Below, piece after piece: positions 1 through 5,048 of a stretch of DNA of 5,048 bases. This stretch comes from ANME-2 cluster archaeon (lineage in GTDB: Archaea > Halobacteriota > Methanosarcinia > Methanosarcinales > Methanogasteraceae). The DNA lies in contig PIXW01000002.1 in the NCBI GenBank assembly GCA_003601535.1, positions 1 through 5,048 on the forward strand, read 5' to 3'. Below the pieces are notes generated by a model. It searched no databases. It was not told the origin of the DNA and was given only the letters and a program-made list of their open reading frames with translations. Every line of letters starts with the position of its first letter. Positions within the stretch are counted from its first letter, which is position 1. Both the position numbers and the translations under genes were made by a program.

Positions 1-686
1 GCGAGATCAGATCCCCTGAAATCATATCAGCCATCCTCTTGAGCATCAAGACCTCGATTGTCGTTGTTCTCCTCGCCCTCCTCTTCGGAATCCCGGCTGC
101 ACACATCCTTGCGACAAAGCGGTTCAAAGGTAAAAATGTCCTTGATACGCTGGTTGATCTTCCGATCGTATTGCCGCCGCTCGTCTGCGGTCTTGCGATT
201 CTCATCGCGTTTGGAGGAGAGGGCATCTTCAGCCGGTTCGATGTCTTGTTCACGGTAAAGGGGATAATCATCGCACAACTCTTTGTAGCGTCCCCTTTTC
301 TGATAAGATCTGCAAAGACTGCGTTTGAATCGATTGATCGGGACGTAATGGACGCTGCGAGAACGCTCGGGGCATCGGAATTTTATATATTCAGGAAGGT
401 ATCAGTTCCGCTTGCCAGAAACGGAATAGCGTCTGGTGTCGTCATGACCTGGGCTCGTGCGCTCGGCGAGTTTGGCGCGACTGCGATGGTTGCCGGATGT
501 ATCCCGTACAGAACCGAGACGATGACGGTTGGAATCTACATACACGCTATGTCCGGCGATATTAGCGCATCTGTCACACTCTCTTTGATTTTAATGTCTT
601 TCGCGTTCACAACGCTCATTGTATTCAAATATCTCGGGAATATCAGGGATGGAAATCTCATAACACGGGGGGCAGAGGCACAATGA
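1..686 (+). CDS. modB: Molybdate/tungstate ABC transporter permease (ModB/WtpB type), 5' partial
   Basis: This is the membrane subunit of an oxyanion importer, which passes molybdate or tungstate from a binding protein through the membrane using ATP hydrolysis by the next gene product. The frame is open to the left edge (first full codon at base 3) and reads EIRSPEIISAILLSIKTS, which matches the usual N-terminal part of ModB-type permeases. The true start therefore lies upstream, and a TTG at 39 is only an internal leucine codon. About five hydrophobic segments are visible. The cytoplasmic EAA loop that contacts the ATPase is at about 339-425 (DAARTLGAS then PLARNG), followed by the family motif ARALGEFGATAMVAG near 453-497. 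The stop overlaps the ATPase start as ATGA. ModB and WtpB cannot be told apart from sequence alone; a sulfate-type permease is less likely given the downstream moeA. Confidence 0.88.
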   Translation, partial: EIRSPEIISAILLSIKTSIVVVLLALLFGIPAAHILATKRFKGKNVLDTLVDLPIVLPPLVCGLAILIAFGGEGIFSRFDVLFTVKGIIIAQLFVASPFLIRSAKTAFESIDRDVMDAARTLGASEFYIFRKVSVPLARNGIASGVVMTWARALGEFGATAMVAGCIPYRTETMTVGIYIHAMSGDISASVTLSLILMSFAFTTLIVFKYLGNIRDGNLITRGAEAQ

Positions 687-1768
687 TTCAACTGGACGGC
701 ATCTGCAAGTCTTTTGGAGAAAACGAGGTGTTGAGATCGCTTGATCTGTCTGCAAAGAAAGGAGAGATGTTTGTCCTTCTCGGGTCGTCCGGATGCGGGA
801 AGACGACCACGCTCTCGGTGATCGCAGGACTTACGAAGGAGGACAAGGGGGACATCTACGTGGATGGATCCCGAATAAACGATACGCCACCTCACAAAAG
901 GGGGATCGGTTTTGTATTCCAGAATTATGCGTTATTTCCGCATCTGAACGTCTATGAAAACGTTGAATTCGGATTGAAAGCTGGAAATAAATGGAGTGAA
1001 CGAGGCGGCAATAAGACTGAAGTGAAAAGAGCCCTTGAGCTCGTCGGTCTTGATGGGTTTGAGAAGAAGAACCCTATGAAATTAAGCGGCGGAGAACAAC
1101 AGCGGGTTGCTCTTGCAAGAGCGCTTGCAACGGAACCTGAATGCATCCTTATGGATGAGCCGCTGAGCAATCTGGATGCGGTCGTTCGTGAGCGGGTGAG
1201 GCACGAGATTGCACAGTTGCAGCAAGATATCGGGCTAACGAGCATCTATGTTACGCACGATCAGGTTGAGGCGATGGCACTTGGCGACCGGATCGCGGTC
1301 ATGAACAATGGGAGAATCGAGGAGGCAGGAACGCCTGAGAAGATCTTTTATAAGCCGGAGAACGAGTTTGTTGCGAGGTTTACCGGCATGAAGAATATAT
1401 TTGAGGGAAAGATTGCCGCGCTGGATGAGGATAATGGGATTCTACAGATCTCAACAGGAAATTTCGACCTGACCACGGTTTTTGTGCCGTCAAGCGTTGG
1501 GACTCGTGTGAAAGCGTGTGTCAGACCGGAGGAGATCATCCTCGCAAAGCCTGACCGGAGCACGAGCATGCGGAGCGCAAGAAATGAGATCGCGGGTAGA
1601 ATCGTCAATATATCCCAAAACGGTCCCTTGATGAGGGTTCTCGTCGATGTCGGGGGGGATGAGATGTCTGTTGACGTAACACGGCTTGCGGTGCGTGATC
1701 TGGGACTGGGCAGGGGAGATCGAGTTCTACTGACGTTTAAGGCAACGTCTGTTCATGTGATACTATGA
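683..1768 (+). CDS. modC: Molybdate/tungstate ABC transporter ATP-binding protein (ModC/WtpC type)
   Basis: This is the cytoplasmic ATPase of the importer (361 aa) and is intact. Visible motifs are Walker A GSSGCGKTT (residues 34-42), Q-loop Gln80 in FVFQNYALFPH, signature LSGGEQQ (134-140), Walker B CILMDEP (154-160) with catalytic Glu159, D-loop SNLD (162-165) and switch His192. From about residue 238 there is a C-terminal domain beginning NIFEGKI and ending in a TOBE-like segment (about 300-360). In Methanosarcina acetivorans ModC the corresponding domain binds molybdate or tungstate and shuts transport down; that role is inferred here. The start ATG at 683 overlaps the permease stop, with a partial ribosome binding site AGAGG at 674-678. 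The stop overlaps the moeA start. Other oxyanion or polyamine ATPases share this architecture, so the substrate rests on the neighbours. Confidence 0.9.
   Translation: MIQLDGICKSFGENEVLRSLDLSAKKGEMFVLLGSSGCGKTTTLSVIAGLTKEDKGDIYVDGSRINDTPPHKRGIGFVFQNYALFPHLNVYENVEFGLKAGNKWSERGGNKTEVKRALELVGLDGFEKKNPMKLSGGEQQRVALARALATEPECILMDEPLSNLDAVVRERVRHEIAQLQQDIGLTSIYVTHDQVEAMALGDRIAVMNNGRIEEAGTPEKIFYKPENEFVARFTGMKNIFEGKIAALDEDNGILQISTGNFDLTTVFVPSSVGTRVKACVRPEEIILAKPDRSTSMRSARNEIAGRIVNISQNGPLMRVLVDVGGDEMSVDVTRLAVRDLGLGRGDRVLLTFKATSVHVIL
1757..1761 (+). promoter_or_regulatory. Ribosome binding site GTGAT for moeA
   Basis: GTGAT ends three bases before the moeA ATG at 1765 and is complementary to the archaeal 16S rRNA 3' end (which contains AUCACCUCC). 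It lies inside the last codons of the ATPase gene. Together with the ATGA overlap it supports 1765 as the start and coupled translation. Confidence 0.55.
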
Positions 1769-2895
1769 TCTCGGTAGATGATGCGACAGAGGTTCTGAAT
1801 CGCTTCTCTCTTGACAGGATAACTTCTGTTAAACTAAAAGATTCGTTCGGACGTGTTCTGGCAGAGGATATCGTTTCAGGGATAGATGTTCCGTCTTTTG
1901 ACCGGTCGGATATGGATGGATATGCGATCAGGGACCGAGATCTCGATGGCAGGAGGTTTAAGCTGGTCGGAGAGATGCACGCGGGAGGTGACCTGGAGGT
2001 TACCATCGGCGAGGGTGAGTGCTCATGGGTTGCAACCGGCGCAAATATCCCGGATGGGGCAAATCCCATTGTTCCGGTCGAGAATACGGAAAAGATCGGC
2101 GATTACGTGATAGTTTACGAACCCGGAAAGGAATCGCACATTTCAGAGAGAGGGTGTGATATGAAGCGAGGGGAGACTGTTTTGAGGAGGGGTTGCATCG
2201 TAAATGACCGGAATATCGGAATCCTTGCAGCGCTTGGAATCCGGGACGTTCCGGTGTATGATGCGCCCACCGTTGCGATCATCGCAACAGGCGATGAACT
2301 CGCCAGGATCAACGATGTAAACTCGATGACGCTCTCAGCAATCGTCGCACAATCCGGCGGCTCACCGGTTTTCATGGGAACCGCAACCGACGAGATTTCT
2401 CACGTAAAACAGAAAATAAAAGAGGCATCGGAGTGCGATGTCATTATAACGTCCGGAGGCATCTCCTCCGGAAAGAAAGACCTCATGCCAATCGTTGTCT
2501 CGGAACTTGGGGAAGTGCTCTTTCACAGAGTCAAGATGCGCCCGGGCATGCCGATGCTCGCGGGTGTGATAGGTGAAAAACCGATTCTCTGCATGCCCGG
2601 GAATGTAACGTCCTGTCTGGTCTGCGGACACGTATTTCTGCCTGCGATGCTCAGGCGGATGGCGCATCTGCCGTTTGTGGGGATGGGGGACGTAAGGCGT
2701 GCAAGATTGTCAGAGACGGTGGTCTCGGAGTACGGGATGCGCCGCTATCTTCCGGTTAAACTGGTGGACGGGGTTGCATACCCTACGTTTAAGGGATCGA
2801 GTCTGATCACGTCGATTGGGTATGCGGATGGAATTGTTGCGATCGGGGAGGAGGAGGTGCTGACGGAGGGTGAAGTCGATGTTTGGGTGCTGTGA
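1765..2895 (+). CDS. moeA: Molybdopterin molybdenumtransferase MoeA
   Basis: MoeA inserts molybdate (or tungstate in many archaea) into adenylylated molybdopterin, the last common step of Mo/W cofactor synthesis, in the cytoplasm. The 376-aa protein is intact and slightly shorter than the usual roughly 400 aa. Family landmarks in order are SFDRSDMDGYA (44-54), TGANIPDGANPIVPVEN (91-107), ATGDEL (174-179) opening the MoCF-binding domain, SGGISSGKKD (230-239), MRPGMP (258-263), PGNVTSCLV (278-286), and a C-terminal beta domain ending GEVDVWVL. The loop after ATGDEL is short compared with bacterial MoeA, and the second lysine of the usual KPGKP motif is methionine (Met262). The start overlaps the ATPase stop by ATGA. 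The position after the oxyanion transporter genes links metal uptake to cofactor assembly. Confidence 0.93.
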   Translation: MISVDDATEVLNRFSLDRITSVKLKDSFGRVLAEDIVSGIDVPSFDRSDMDGYAIRDRDLDGRRFKLVGEMHAGGDLEVTIGEGECSWVATGANIPDGANPIVPVENTEKIGDYVIVYEPGKESHISERGCDMKRGETVLRRGCIVNDRNIGILAALGIRDVPVYDAPTVAIIATGDELARINDVNSMTLSAIVAQSGGSPVFMGTATDEISHVKQKIKEASECDVIITSGGISSGKKDLMPIVVSELGEVLFHRVKMRPGMPMLAGVIGEKPILCMPGNVTSCLVCGHVFLPAMLRRMAHLPFVGMGDVRRARLSETVVSEYGMRRYLPVKLVDGVAYPTFKGSSLITSIGYADGIVAIGEEEVLTEGEVDVWVL

Positions 2896-3110
2896 GGACT
2901 TGTGGAAATGAAGTCCAGGGCATCAGCGAGTCCCATGCTCGGTTCGATTCTGGCGGGAACGCCCTTGAATCCAGGCATTCCGCAGCCACAGGTGTCCGGA
3001 TCGACGATAGCATTCGCCCATGGTCCCATCGGGATGAAGACTATGTGTTATCCGGCGGCTCACAAATCACAACCCGGACGGCATGGTGGCGTGACATCCA
3101 GCATGAGCAT
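2896..3110 (-). pseudogene. Decayed minus-strand coding remnant of unknown family, distal segment
   Basis: Read on the minus strand from the ATG at 3110, the frame gives MLMLDVTPPCRPGCDL, a TGA (3062-3060), three codons, a TAA (3050-3048), then a protein-like run HIVFIPMGPWANAIV, a cysteine-rich patch DPDTCGCGMPGFKGVP (about 3002-2955) and a last part SMGLADALDFIS. It then runs into the 3' end of moeA, where any homology probably ends. This is the same frame as the segment at 3159-3416, so it may be the distal part of the same gene or a second gene behind it. I do not recognise the family. A plus-strand frame here (2902-3114) is also open, but its serine- and proline-rich product looks like an antisense shadow. 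The reading as a pseudogene is inferred from the protein-like composition on both sides of the stops. Confidence 0.4.
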
Positions 3111-3158
3111 CTGAACACACTTTGATTCGATCTTGATTCATATCACTCAACTGTTGTA

Positions 3159-3483
3159 TCATATCCCAAACTGTGGCACAGCCTTCAGATACTCCTCTCT
3201 GATCTTGTCGAATCCAAGCACCTGCATGGTGCAGAAGTCCTGAATCTTCGCTGCACGGTCGCCTCTGATCACCGCGATCACAACAGGGTTGCAGCCGTTG
3301 ACCGACAACTCATAAGTCAGGAACGCCCGGAACCAGTGCGGTGAAATCCAGTCACTTGTGCCGCCGCCGTTATCGCCCCAGGGTCTATGCTCTCTGCCCT
3401 TCTCACCGCATCCCAATCCTTAAGTGTCAGATCGTTGATGTGACATGCGATGTGTTTGGTTTGCCTCTCTTCGGTGCTTTCAT
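3159..3483 (-). pseudogene. Frameshifted minus-strand gene of unknown family, start region
   Basis: A minus-strand ATG at 3483 lies three bases behind a good GGTGAT ribosome binding site. It opens MKAPKRGKPNTSHVT; after an apparent one-base deletion near 3439-3441 the text continues as INDLTLKDWDAVRRAESI. After a second one-base deletion near 3381 it continues as DPWGDNGGGTSDWISPHWFR, then LTYELSVNGCNPVVIAVIRG, and ends KAVPQFGI with TGA at 3161-3159. Joining the three frames gives about 107 residues of smooth, protein-like sequence, which is hard to explain unless this was once one gene. No frame alone gives the whole product, so a simple gene finder would report only the 3159-3416 piece from a TTG. 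Further stops (3149, 3140) follow in the same frame. The family is unknown to me. It diverges from srp54 and converges on moeA. Confidence 0.5.
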
Positions 3484-3540
3484 ACGATCACCAGGAGCGG
3501 CTTAACCAGCATCGTATTCAAAAGCTTGTAACAAAAAACT
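3484..3540. promoter_or_regulatory. Divergent intergenic region between srp54 and the decayed minus-strand gene
   Basis: These 57 bases separate the two divergent starts at 3483 (minus) and 3541 (plus), so both promoters, if functional, would lie here or overlap the opposite gene. The right half is AT-rich (GTATTCAAAAGCTTG near 3514-3528, then an A run at 3533-3538). I see no strong TATA box for either direction and no Shine-Dalgarno sequence next to the srp54 ATG, so srp54 may have been leaderless. Confidence 0.3.
3487..3492 (-). promoter_or_regulatory. Ribosome binding site GGTGAT for the minus-strand gene
   Basis: On the minus strand GGTGAT is followed by CGT and then ATG (3483-3481). It matches the archaeal anti-Shine-Dalgarno sequence and has the same three-base spacing as the GTGAT in front of moeA. 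This decides 3483 as the original start of the decayed gene rather than the TTG at 3416. Confidence 0.5.
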
Positions 3541-4209
3541 ATGGTACTCGATAAACTTGGAGATTCGCTTCAGAGTGCGATCAAGAAGATCGCTGGCGGC
3601 GGGCGTGTTGATAAACATGCTGTGGATGAGATGATAAAGGAGATCCAGCGTGCGCTCCTCCAGTCCGACGTCAATGTGAAGCAGGTGATGGAACTATCAA
3701 AGCGGATACGTGAGCGTGCGCTCGATGAAAAACCGCCCGGGGGAATGGGTGCACGAGAGCATGTGATCCGGATCGTGTACGATGAACTCCTGCACCTGAT
3801 AGGCGTAAGCGCGCCCCCGATGCTCGTTACGCAGACGATTATGATGGTCGGACTGCAGGGCGGCGGCAAGACCACGACCACTGCGAAACTGGCACGGTAC
3901 TTCCAGCGGAAGGGGTTAAAGCCTGCGGTCATCTGTGCGGATACTGACCGTCCCGGTGCTTACGATCAATTGAAGATGCTGTGCGACCGCCTGAACATCG
4001 CGTTCTACGGGGAGCGTACCGATGACCCCATCGGAATTGTTGAGCGGGGGCTTGAGAAGATCAGCACGTACGATGTCAAGATCATCGACACCGCGGGCAG
4101 GCACTCACTCGAACACGACCTGATCGCGCAGATGGAAGCGATTCACGCGATCACCGCCCAACGGAGGCGGCCATTCTTCAGGCGAATGCAAGATGTGCAG
4201 AGAACGTAA
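3541..4209 (+). pseudogene. srp54: Truncated SRP54 GTPase (signal recognition particle), 3' part replaced by transposase sequence
   Basis: SRP54 binds signal sequences and SRP RNA and, as a GTPase, delivers ribosomes to the membrane receptor FtsY. Residues 1 to about 90 are the helical N domain (opening [17 protein letters not shown]). The G domain begins with P-loop GLQGGGKTT (104-112), then [11 protein letters not shown] (134-144) and DTAGRH (183-188). Homology stops after MEAIHAIT (residues 198-205, about base 4155). The remaining 17 codons are transposase DNA read out of frame. The product would be 222 aa against the usual roughly 440 aa, and lacks the TKxD and later GTPase motifs and the whole methionine-rich M domain that binds signal sequences and RNA. 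It cannot work as SRP54. The P-loop GGG (usually GSG) and DTDRPG (usually an aromatic before RPG) are also unusual. Since SRP54 is essential, an intact copy must lie elsewhere or the contig is misassembled here. Confidence 0.85.
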
Positions 4210-4380
4210 AACCAGCCAATGAGGCGATTAAAGAGCTGTTGATACACGCTCATGTAGTCAATTTTGACGAAACAGGTTTACGAGTGGAGGGTAAGCTGAA
4301 CTGGCTGCATGTTGCCAGCACTCCCGACTTAACGTATTATACTGTGCATCCGAAGCGTGGAAAGGAGGCGATGGACGAGG
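4164..4380 (+). pseudogene. IS66 transposase fragment 1, with first catalytic Asp
   Basis: This frame reads [20 protein letters not shown], then HVVNFDETGLRVEGKLNW and LHVASTPDLTYYTVHPKRGK up to EAMDE. It is the start of the IS66 catalytic core, with the first DDE aspartate in NFDETG. The frame has no start codon of its own, because its upstream part is replaced by srp54. A TTG-started frame from 4239 to 4451 is the same piece plus out-of-frame codons after the shift at about 4380. Confidence 0.8.
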
Positions 4381-4773
4381 GTGGAGATTCTATCATAATT
4401 CGGAGGAGTTGCTATGCACGATCACTGGAGACCCTATTTCAATTACACTGACGTAATACATTCCCTTTGCAATTGGTACCACCTGAGAGACCTCGACAGT
4501 TTTTGATCAAACTTTTGTGAAAAGTTTGTGCTTGATATCAAGAAAGAGGTGGATCAAGCCTGCTTGTACACGGATAAGCTCGATTCCAATAAGCTCGAGG
4601 AATTCGAAGTATGGTATGATAAGATTATTGCAGAAGGACTTGAACTGAACCCACCGCCTCCGAAAGAACCTGGAAAACGGGGAAGGGTCAAACAATCTCC
4701 ATCCAAAAACCTGCTTGATCGGTTAGATGGGTACAAACGGGAAGTACTGGAATTTATGTACGACAATGATTAA
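4381..4773 (+). pseudogene. IS66 transposase fragment 2, with second catalytic Asp and two internal stops
   Basis: After a one-base shift the frame reads VEILS, TAA (4396), [38 protein letters not shown] (4504), then FCEKFVLDIKKEVDQACLY and onward to KREVLEFMYDND with TAA at 4771. MHDHW carries the second catalytic aspartate. The linker NPPPPKEPGKRGRVKQSPSKN followed by LLDRL is typical of IS66 transposases between the second D and the E. The stretch around the TGA is shorter than in related proteins and holds a perfect palindrome. The piece 4528-4773 (GTG start) is open but is not a gene on its own. Confidence 0.8.
4508..4528. repeat. Perfect 9-bp inverted repeat with 3-base loop
   Basis: CAAACTTTT at 4508-4516 and AAAAGTTTG at 4520-4528 are exact reverse complements separated by GTG. 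The palindrome lies inside the transposase remnant, straight after its TGA stop, where the protein similarity becomes short and weak. It could be a hairpin or a scar of a small insertion or deletion. It lacks the following T-run expected of a terminator. Confidence 0.75.
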
Positions 4774-4778
4774 GCCGT

Positions 4779-4991
4779 TTTGACAATAACCAGGCTGAAC
4801 GGGACGTACGCATGATGAAACTGAGGCAGAAGATATCAGGCACCTTCCGGACTGCTGTAGGGGCTGATGTGTTCTGTAGTATTCGCGGGTATATATCTAC
4901 AGTGCGGAAGAACGGGCGTCATGTTCTCGATGCGATTCAGGATGCGCTTGGAGGGGATCCGTTCATTCCATCCGGCTGTGCAGGTGAGTAG
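4779..4991 (+). pseudogene. IS66 transposase fragment 3, C-terminal part with catalytic Glu
   Basis: The frame resumes as FDNNQAERDVRMMKLRQKIS, GTFRTAVGADVFCSIRGYIS and TVRKNGRHVLDAIQDALGGD, and ends PFIPSGCAGE with TAG at 4989-4991. NNQAERD carries the third catalytic residue of the DDE triad. The motif order QKISGTFR, then IRGYISTVRK, then a C-terminal DPFIP is a hallmark of IS66 transposases. It is joined to fragment 2 if two extra T's are removed (one at 4770/4771, one in the T run 4778-4781). The C-terminus appears complete. Confidence 0.82.
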
Positions 4992-4998
4992 TTACAAA

Positions 4999-5017
4999 TT
5001 TCACACCATTTTCACAC
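4999..5017 (+). repeat. Direct repeat TTTCACAC, two copies 11 bases apart
   Basis: TTTCACAC occurs at 4999-5006 and 5010-5017, one helical turn apart, between the transposase stop and the TATA box. It may be part of the insertion sequence end or an operator for the gene beyond the window. Two 8-base copies in AT-rich DNA are weak evidence. Confidence 0.45.
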
Positions 5018-5031
5018 ATACAAGCCAAATC

Positions 5032-5045
5032 GCAAAGTTTATATA
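5032..5045 (+). promoter_or_regulatory. Archaeal promoter (BRE plus TATA box)
   Basis: TTTATATA at 5038-5045 is a strong archaeal TATA box, preceded by the purine-rich GCAAAG (5032-5037) in the place of a TFB recognition element. Transcription would start about 25 bases downstream, outside the window, so it points to a plus-strand gene or RNA just to the right. Confidence 0.6.
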
Positions 5046-5048
5046 GCA

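Larger units (their letters stand above)
4164..4991 (+). mobile_element. IS66-family insertion sequence remnant (C-terminal half of the DDE transposase)
   Basis: Three consecutive reading-frame segments together spell the DDE_Tnp_IS66 catalytic domain and C-terminal tail, about 270 residues of a protein usually around 450-520 aa. The N-terminal leucine-zipper and zinc-finger regions and the left end of the element are missing. All three catalytic acidic residues are present: Asp in NFDETG (4266-4268), Asp in MHDHW (4420-4422) and Glu in NNQAERD (4797-4799). The chain is broken by a +1 shift near 4379-4381, a TAA at 4396, a TGA at 4504, a TAA at 4771 and two extra T's at about 4770-4781. The element is therefore dead, though it could be mobilised in trans if its ends existed. 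No left terminal repeat is visible. TTAC at 4992-4995 is a possible but weak right end, since IS66 ends commonly begin GTAA. Confidence 0.85.

Noticed and set aside
39..686. Permease starting at the TTG at 39
   Set aside because: The frame is open to the window edge and the upstream residues fit the permease family, so the gene is 5' partial and the TTG is internal.
2883..3125. Small plus-strand genes after moeA (2883-3125 and 2902-3114)
   Set aside because: Neither product resembles a known protein and the composition is typical of antisense shadows. The opposite strand gives more protein-like text. Kept only as an alternative reading.
3122..3139. Direct repeat TTGATTC (3122-3128 and 3133-3139) as an operator
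   Set aside because: Two 7-base copies lie within decayed coding sequence with no promoter nearby, so chance is the simplest explanation.
3048..3161. Stop codon recoding (pyrrolysine or selenocysteine) in the minus-strand gene
   Set aside because: The stops are TGA and TAA, not TAG, they occur together with frameshifts, and no SECIS-like element could be recognised.
4239..4451. Separate small gene from the TTG at 4239
   Set aside because: Its first part is mid-domain IS66 transposase and its end is out-of-frame sequence after a one-base shift, so it is a fragment and not an independent gene.
4504..4530. Transcription terminator at the palindrome
   Set aside because: The stem is AT-rich, is not followed by a T-run, and lies within the former coding sequence.
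1..5048. CRISPR array, tRNA, rRNA or SRP RNA
   Set aside because: No regularly spaced repeats, tRNA-like cloverleaf or conserved rRNA/SRP RNA sequence was seen on either strand by eye.

Overview
The window looks like chromosomal DNA of a euryarchaeon, probably a methanogen-like or ANME-like member of the Methanomicrobia. The signs are an archaeal-type SRP54 start, a ModB-ModC-MoeA operon of the kind common in methanogens, Shine-Dalgarno sequences of the GTGAT/GGTGAT type, and a TTTATATA box at the right edge. No rRNA, tRNA or other species marker is present, so the assignment is inferred from gene character only.

Region 1 (1-2895) is an intact, tightly packed plus-strand operon. It holds the 3' part of a molybdate/tungstate-type ABC permease (start lies outside the window), its ATPase with a C-terminal TOBE-type regulatory domain, and MoeA, which inserts the metal into molybdopterin. 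Both gene junctions are ATGA overlaps, so the three genes are probably translationally coupled. Together they take up the oxyanion and build it into the pterin cofactor. A periplasmic-type binding protein gene is expected just upstream.

Region 2 (2896-3540) is recorded here as decayed coding sequence on the minus strand, not as empty spacer. A reading frame starts at an ATG at 3483 behind a GGTGAT ribosome binding site. It can be followed through two single-base deletions to a stop at 3159, then continues in the same frame, broken by stops, down to the end of moeA. I do not recognise the protein or proteins.

Region 3 (3541-4991) begins with a convincing srp54 start (N domain and the first half of the GTPase domain). 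It breaks off at about 4155-4163 and runs directly into the C-terminal half of an IS66-family transposase. Neither partner is complete at the junction, so this is not a simple insertion: a deletion or recombination followed, or the assembly is chimeric. The transposase remnant keeps its three catalytic acidic residues but is broken by frameshifts and stops.

Region 4 (4992-5048) has a short direct repeat and a good archaeal TATA box that probably serves a gene beyond the window.

Overall, an intact metal-cofactor operon sits beside about 2 kb of gene wreckage. I see no convincing new defence or mobile system. The unknown decayed minus-strand gene and the srp54/IS66 junction are the points most worth checking.
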